Positions 5,350 to 7,848 of a stretch of 7,848 nt of DNA are shown piece after piece (the first letter of the stretch is position 1; every line of letters begins with the position of its first letter). The DNA lies in assembly GCA_024404125.1 (NCBI GenBank), contig JAKSQL010000045.1:1-7848 (forward strand). The letters run 5' to 3'. Position numbers and translations under genes: made by a program. Source of the DNA: Clostridia bacterium (GTDB taxonomy: Bacteria; Bacillota; Clostridia; Oscillospirales; Acutalibacteraceae). A model generated the notes under the pieces. That model saw only the letters and a program-made list of their open reading frames with translations, searched no databases and was not told the DNA's origin.

Positions 5350-6030
5350 ATGGGTCAGAAAGTTAATCCGCACGGACTTCGTGTCGGCGTAATCAAAAAC
5401 TGGGACTCACGTTGGTTTGCTAATGACAGCACCTTTGGTGATACGTTAGTTGAGGACTACAACCTCCGTAAATACTTAAAGAAGTCGTTGACTTCTGCGG
5501 GTGTTGCCAAAGTAGAAATTGAACGTGACGAAAAGCGCGTGAGACTTCATATTCACTGCGCTAAACCCGGTATGGTAATCGGACGTAACGGTGCAGAAAT
5601 CGAAAAGTTACGCGAGACCTGCCAGAAAATGCTCGGCAAACCGGTTATTATCAACATAGTTGAAATTAAAAATCCGGATGCCAACGCAACGTTGGTTGCT
5701 GAAAATATTGCAGCACAACTTGAAAAGCGTATATCTTTCCGCCGCGCAATGAAACTTGCCATAGGCAGAGCAATGCGCCTCGGAGTTAAAGGTATCAAAA
5801 CACAGGTATCCGGCCGTTTGGGCGGTGCCGAAATCGCAAGAAGCGAGCAGTACCATGAAGGTACCATTCCGCTTCAAACCCTTCGTGCAGACATTGACTA
5901 CGGTTTTGCAGAGGCAGATACTACCTACGGCAGAATCGGCGTAAAGGTTTGGATATACAAGGGCGAGGTTCTTAACGAGAACCGCAGAAACAATTCAAGG
6001 AGAGGAGGCACACGCAATGTTAATGCCTAA
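5350..6030 (+). CDS. rpsC: 30S ribosomal protein S3 (uS3)
   Basis: S3 forms part of the mRNA entry channel and its helicase on the 30S head. The 226-residue protein starts MGQKVNPHGLRVG. The type-II KH domain covers about 39-107, with the GRNG loop at 78-81 in KPGMVIGRNGAEIE. The C-terminal domain includes GIKTQVSGRLGGAEIARSE (149-167) and TLRADIDYG, ending in a short basic, disordered tail. AGGAGG (5337-5342) is 7 nt from the ATG. Its last 14 nt overlap the start of rplP in a different frame, and the rplP Shine-Dalgarno lies inside its tail-coding sequence. Confidence 0.99.
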   Translation: MGQKVNPHGLRVGVIKNWDSRWFANDSTFGDTLVEDYNLRKYLKKSLTSAGVAKVEIERDEKRVRLHIHCAKPGMVIGRNGAEIEKLRETCQKMLGKPVIINIVEIKNPDANATLVAENIAAQLEKRISFRRAMKLAIGRAMRLGVKGIKTQVSGRLGGAEIARSEQYHEGTIPLQTLRADIDYGFAEADTTYGRIGVKVWIYKGEVLNENRRNNSRRGGTRNVNA

Positions 6031-6439
6031 GCGTGTAAAATACCGTCGTGTTCAGCGCGGTAGACTTACGGGTGCTGCTTCACGCGGTACAACCGTAACC
6101 CACGGTGACTTCGGTCTTCAGGCCTTAGAACCTGCGTGGATAACCTCCAACCAAATAGAAGCTGCCCGTATAGCGATGACTCGTTATATTAAACGTGGCG
6201 GTCAGGTTTGGATAAAAATATTCCCTGATAAGCCGATAACCGAGAAGCCGGCTGAAACCCGAATGGGTTCCGGTAAAGGTTCTCCGGAGTATTGGGTAGC
6301 AGTGGTAAAGCCCGGACGTGTTATGTTTGAAATCGGCGGAGTTTCGGAAGAACTCGCGAGAGAAGCTATGCGTCTTGCGGCGAACAAACTTCCGATTAAG
6401 TGCAAGTTTGTTGCTAAAGAAACGGGTGGTGAGCAGTAA
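6017..6439 (+). CDS. rplP: 50S ribosomal protein L16 (uL16)
   Basis: L16 is a late-assembly 50S protein that organises the A-site and the tRNA acceptor end. The 140-residue length is normal. The start at 6017 gives MLMPKRVKYRR, the family N-terminus; ATG 6023 is an internal in-frame alternative. Further signatures are FGLQALEPAWITSNQIEAARIAMTRYIKRGGQVWIKIFPDKPIT (32-75) and GSGKGSPEYWVAVVKPGRVMFEIGGV (84-109). GGAGG (6004-6008) is 8 nt upstream. It overlaps rpsC by 14 nt, and its TAA shares one base with the rpmC ATG. Confidence 0.99.
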   Translation: MLMPKRVKYRRVQRGRLTGAASRGTTVTHGDFGLQALEPAWITSNQIEAARIAMTRYIKRGGQVWIKIFPDKPITEKPAETRMGSGKGSPEYWVAVVKPGRVMFEIGGVSEELAREAMRLAANKLPIKCKFVAKETGGEQ

Positions 6440-6645
6440 TGAATGCAAAGGAAATCAGAGAAAACACTTTACCCGAGCTTAATGAGCAACTTGGTAAACT
6501 TAAAGATGAATTATTCCATCTGCGTTTCCAACACGCCATTAACCAGCTCGACAACCCAATGCGTATAGTTGCTGTTAAAAAAGATATAGCAAAAGTTAAG
6601 ACAGTCATTCGTGAGAAAGAGTTGTCTGACAGCGCTAACGCTTAA
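6439..6645 (+). CDS. rpmC: 50S ribosomal protein L29 (uL29)
   Basis: L29 sits beside L23 at the tunnel exit. The 68-residue, two-helix protein shows MNAKEIRENTLPELNEQLGKLKDELFHLRFQHAINQLDNPMRIVAVKKDIAKVKTVIREKE, the classic L29 pattern (LRFQ...NQLDNPMRI...KKDIAKVKT). It starts within the rplP stop (TAATG). Its upstream GGTGG (6426-6430 region) is a poor Shine-Dalgarno compared with the other genes here, so translation probably depends on ribosomes finishing rplP. Confidence 0.98.
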   Translation: MNAKEIRENTLPELNEQLGKLKDELFHLRFQHAINQLDNPMRIVAVKKDIAKVKTVIREKELSDSANA

Positions 6646-6663
6646 TGTAGGGAGGTAATCTAA

Positions 6664-6921
6664 ATGAGTGAAAGAAACCTTCGTAAAACAAGAGTGGGCA
6701 AGGTTGTAAGCGACAAAATGGATAAAACCGTTGTAGTTGCCATAGAAGACAACGTTAAGCACCCGCTTTATAAGAAGATCATCAAAAACACAATCAGACT
6801 TAAGGCTCATGATGAGAACAACACCTGCGGTGTAGGTGACAGAGTTCTTATTATGGAAACGAGACCTCTCTCAAAGGATAAGAGATGGCGCGTTGCCGAA
6901 ATTATCGAAAAAGCTAAGTAA
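6664..6921 (+). CDS. rpsQ: 30S ribosomal protein S17 (uS17)
   Basis: S17 is an OB-fold primary 16S rRNA-binding protein important for early 30S assembly. The 85 residues contain RKTRVGKVVSDKMDKTVVVAIE (6-27), HPLYKKIIKNTIRLKAHDENNTCGVGDRVLIMETRPLSKDKRWRVAEII, the family pattern with GDxVxIxExRPLSKxKRW. AGGGAGG (6649-6655) is 8 nt from the ATG; rpmC ends 18 nt before. Confidence 0.99.
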   Translation: MSERNLRKTRVGKVVSDKMDKTVVVAIEDNVKHPLYKKIIKNTIRLKAHDENNTCGVGDRVLIMETRPLSKDKRWRVAEIIEKAK

Positions 6922-6941
6922 GGCACAAGGAGGAAACCACT

Positions 6942-7310
6942 GTGATACAACAACAGAGTTACCTCAAGGTTGCCGACAACACCGGTGCAAAGGAAATTAT
7001 GTGCATCCGTGTTCTTGGAGGCTCCAAAAGGAGGTATGCCAACATCGGCGATGTAATCGTTGCTTCTGTTAAGAAAGCCACACCTAACGGTACGGTAAAG
7101 AAGGGCGATGTTGTAAAGGCAGTTGTAGTTCGTTCTGCAAAAGGCCTTCGTCGCAATGACGGCACATATATAAGATTCGATGAAAATGCGGCTGTAATTA
7201 TACGTGACGATAAGAGTCCGAGAGGCACCCGTATTTTCGGGCCGGTAGCCAGAGAATTAAGAGATAAAGATTACACTAAAATCTTGTCTCTTGCTCCGGA
7301 AGTACTTTAA
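6942..7310 (+). CDS. rplN: 50S ribosomal protein L14 (uL14)
   Basis: L14 lies at the subunit interface, contributes to bridges B5 and B8, and is the docking site of the silencing factor RsfS. The 122-residue length is exact for the family. Signatures are MIQQQSYLKVADNTGAKEIMCIRVLGGS (1-28), the KKGDVVKAVVVR strand (58-69), NAAVIIRDDKSPRGTRIFGPVARELR (81-106) and the terminal ILSLAPEVL. The start codon is GTG at 6942, with AAGGAGG (6927-6933) 8 nt upstream. It is the only complete gene in the ribosomal cluster without an ATG start. Confidence 0.99.
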   Translation: MIQQQSYLKVADNTGAKEIMCIRVLGGSKRRYANIGDVIVASVKKATPNGTVKKGDVVKAVVVRSAKGLRRNDGTYIRFDENAAVIIRDDKSPRGTRIFGPVARELRDKDYTKILSLAPEVL

Positions 7311-7325
7311 TGGGAGGTAAGAAAA

Positions 7326-7649
7326 ATGAGTAAACTTCACATTAAGACCGGTGATACCGTAAAGCTTCTCACAGGAGATGCTAAGGACCGCGCAAAAACC
7401 GGTAAGGTTTTGCAGGTAAGTCCTAAAGAAGGAAAGGTTATAGTTGAGGGTCTTAACAAGGTTAAGAAACACGTAAAGCCGAAAAAGGCCGGTGACCCCT
7501 CGGGAATAATCGAGACCGAAGGCGCTATCTACGCTTGCAAAGTGCAGTTAGTATGCCCGAAGTGTGGTAAAGCCACCCGCGTAGGTGCTAAAATCTACGA
7601 GGACGGTAAGAAAGACCGCGTTTGTAAGAAATGCGGAGAGACATTTTAA
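7326..7649 (+). CDS. rplX: 50S ribosomal protein L24 (uL24), Cys4 zinc-ribbon form
   Basis: L24 is an assembly-initiating 23S rRNA-binding protein at the tunnel exit. The 107-residue protein starts with a KOW motif (IKTGDTVKLLTGDAKDRAKTGKVLQV, 5-30) followed by GKVIVEGLNKVKKHVKPKKAGDPSGIIETEGAI. The C-terminal part has two CxxC pairs, CPKCGKATRVG near 77-87 and VCKKCGETF at the end, a potential zinc-binding ribbon present in some bacterial L24 proteins and absent in others such as that of Bacillus subtilis. GGGAGG (7312-7317) is 8 nt from the ATG. Confidence 0.99.
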   Translation: MSKLHIKTGDTVKLLTGDAKDRAKTGKVLQVSPKEGKVIVEGLNKVKKHVKPKKAGDPSGIIETEGAIYACKVQLVCPKCGKATRVGAKIYEDGKKDRVCKKCGETF

Positions 7650-7668
7650 GTAAGGAGGACATGACAAT

Positions 7669-7848
7669 ATGTCAACGCTTGGAAACGAATATAAAAATTC
7701 GGTAGCCCCTGCATTGATGACCAAATTCGGTTATAAAAGCGTCATGCAAATCCCGAAACTTGAAAAGGTCATAATCAATGTAGGTTGCGGCGAAGCAAAA
7801 GATAACGCAAAGGTTATCGACAACGTTATCGAAGAACTCACTCTGATC
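7669..7848 (+). CDS. rplE: 50S ribosomal protein L5 (uL5), partial, N-terminal 60 residues
   Basis: L5 binds 5S rRNA and forms part of the central protuberance. The reading frame stays open to the right edge of the window. The product begins MSTLGNEYKNSVAPALMTKFGY and has VMQIPKLEKVIINVGCGEA (25-43), the L5 signature, followed by DNAKVIDNVIEEL. AAGGAGG (7652-7658) is 10 nt from the ATG at 7669. An ATG at 7661 is in another frame and reaches a stop after 14 codons. The position after rplX is the standard spc operon order; rpsN and rpsH would be expected next. Confidence 0.98.
   Translation, partial: MSTLGNEYKNSVAPALMTKFGYKSVMQIPKLEKVIINVGCGEAKDNAKVIDNVIEELTLI

Noticed and set aside
1..7848. 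CRISPR array, tRNA, rRNA, phage, defence or biosynthetic system
   Set aside because: No repeat-spacer pattern, cloverleaf or related protein seen. The coding content is mrnC, yitT and the S10/spc ribosomal cluster.

Overview
The window looks like part of a chromosome from a Clostridia-class Firmicute, most probably an uncultured Oscillospiraceae/Ruminococcaceae-type gut bacterium. This rests on three things: the cysS-side gene mrnC (Mini-ribonuclease 3, a Firmicutes enzyme), a YitT-family membrane protein of the Firmicutes type, and strong AAGGAGG-type ribosome binding sites before nearly every gene. The L3 central loop (THGSGPVVRHGGSLGACSSPSRVFKGK) and the Cys4 form of L24 fit the same group. 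All convincing genes are on the + strand.

Layout. (1) Positions 2-226 hold the 3' end of mrnC, closed by a 12-bp terminator hairpin that contains its own stop codon. (2) Positions 297-1160 hold a complete yitT-family gene with a GTG start. (3) Positions 1161-1790 are a 630-base gene-free stretch. It contains a 19-base hairpin repeat present twice, 247 bases apart; only the second copy has a T-tract and works as a terminator. Between the copies lie several stem-loops. Next comes a strong extended -10 promoter with phased A-tracts, then a roughly 310-nt highly structured 5' leader. (4) Positions 1791-7848 are the S10 operon running into the spc operon without a break: rpsJ, rplC, rplD, rplW, rplB, rpsS, rplV, rpsC, rplP, rpmC, rpsQ, rplN, rplX and the start of rplE. 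This is the standard bacterial order.

The ribosomal genes appear to be one transcription unit from the promoter near 1446-1474. Most gaps are 15-26 bases, or are overlaps (rplD/rplW 1 nt, rpsC/rplP 14 nt, rplP/rpmC 1 nt), so translation is probably coupled. Two gaps are longer (95 nt before rplC, 87 nt before rplB) and both hold stem-loops, so they may carry local control.

The clearest anomaly is rplC. The essential L3 protein is split by a frameshift near 2465-2490, most simply an assembly or sequencing error but worth checking. I see no new defence, mobile or biosynthetic system. The novelty here is in the non-coding parts: the S10 leader with mutually exclusive helices, and the candidate insertion that separates yitT from its terminator.
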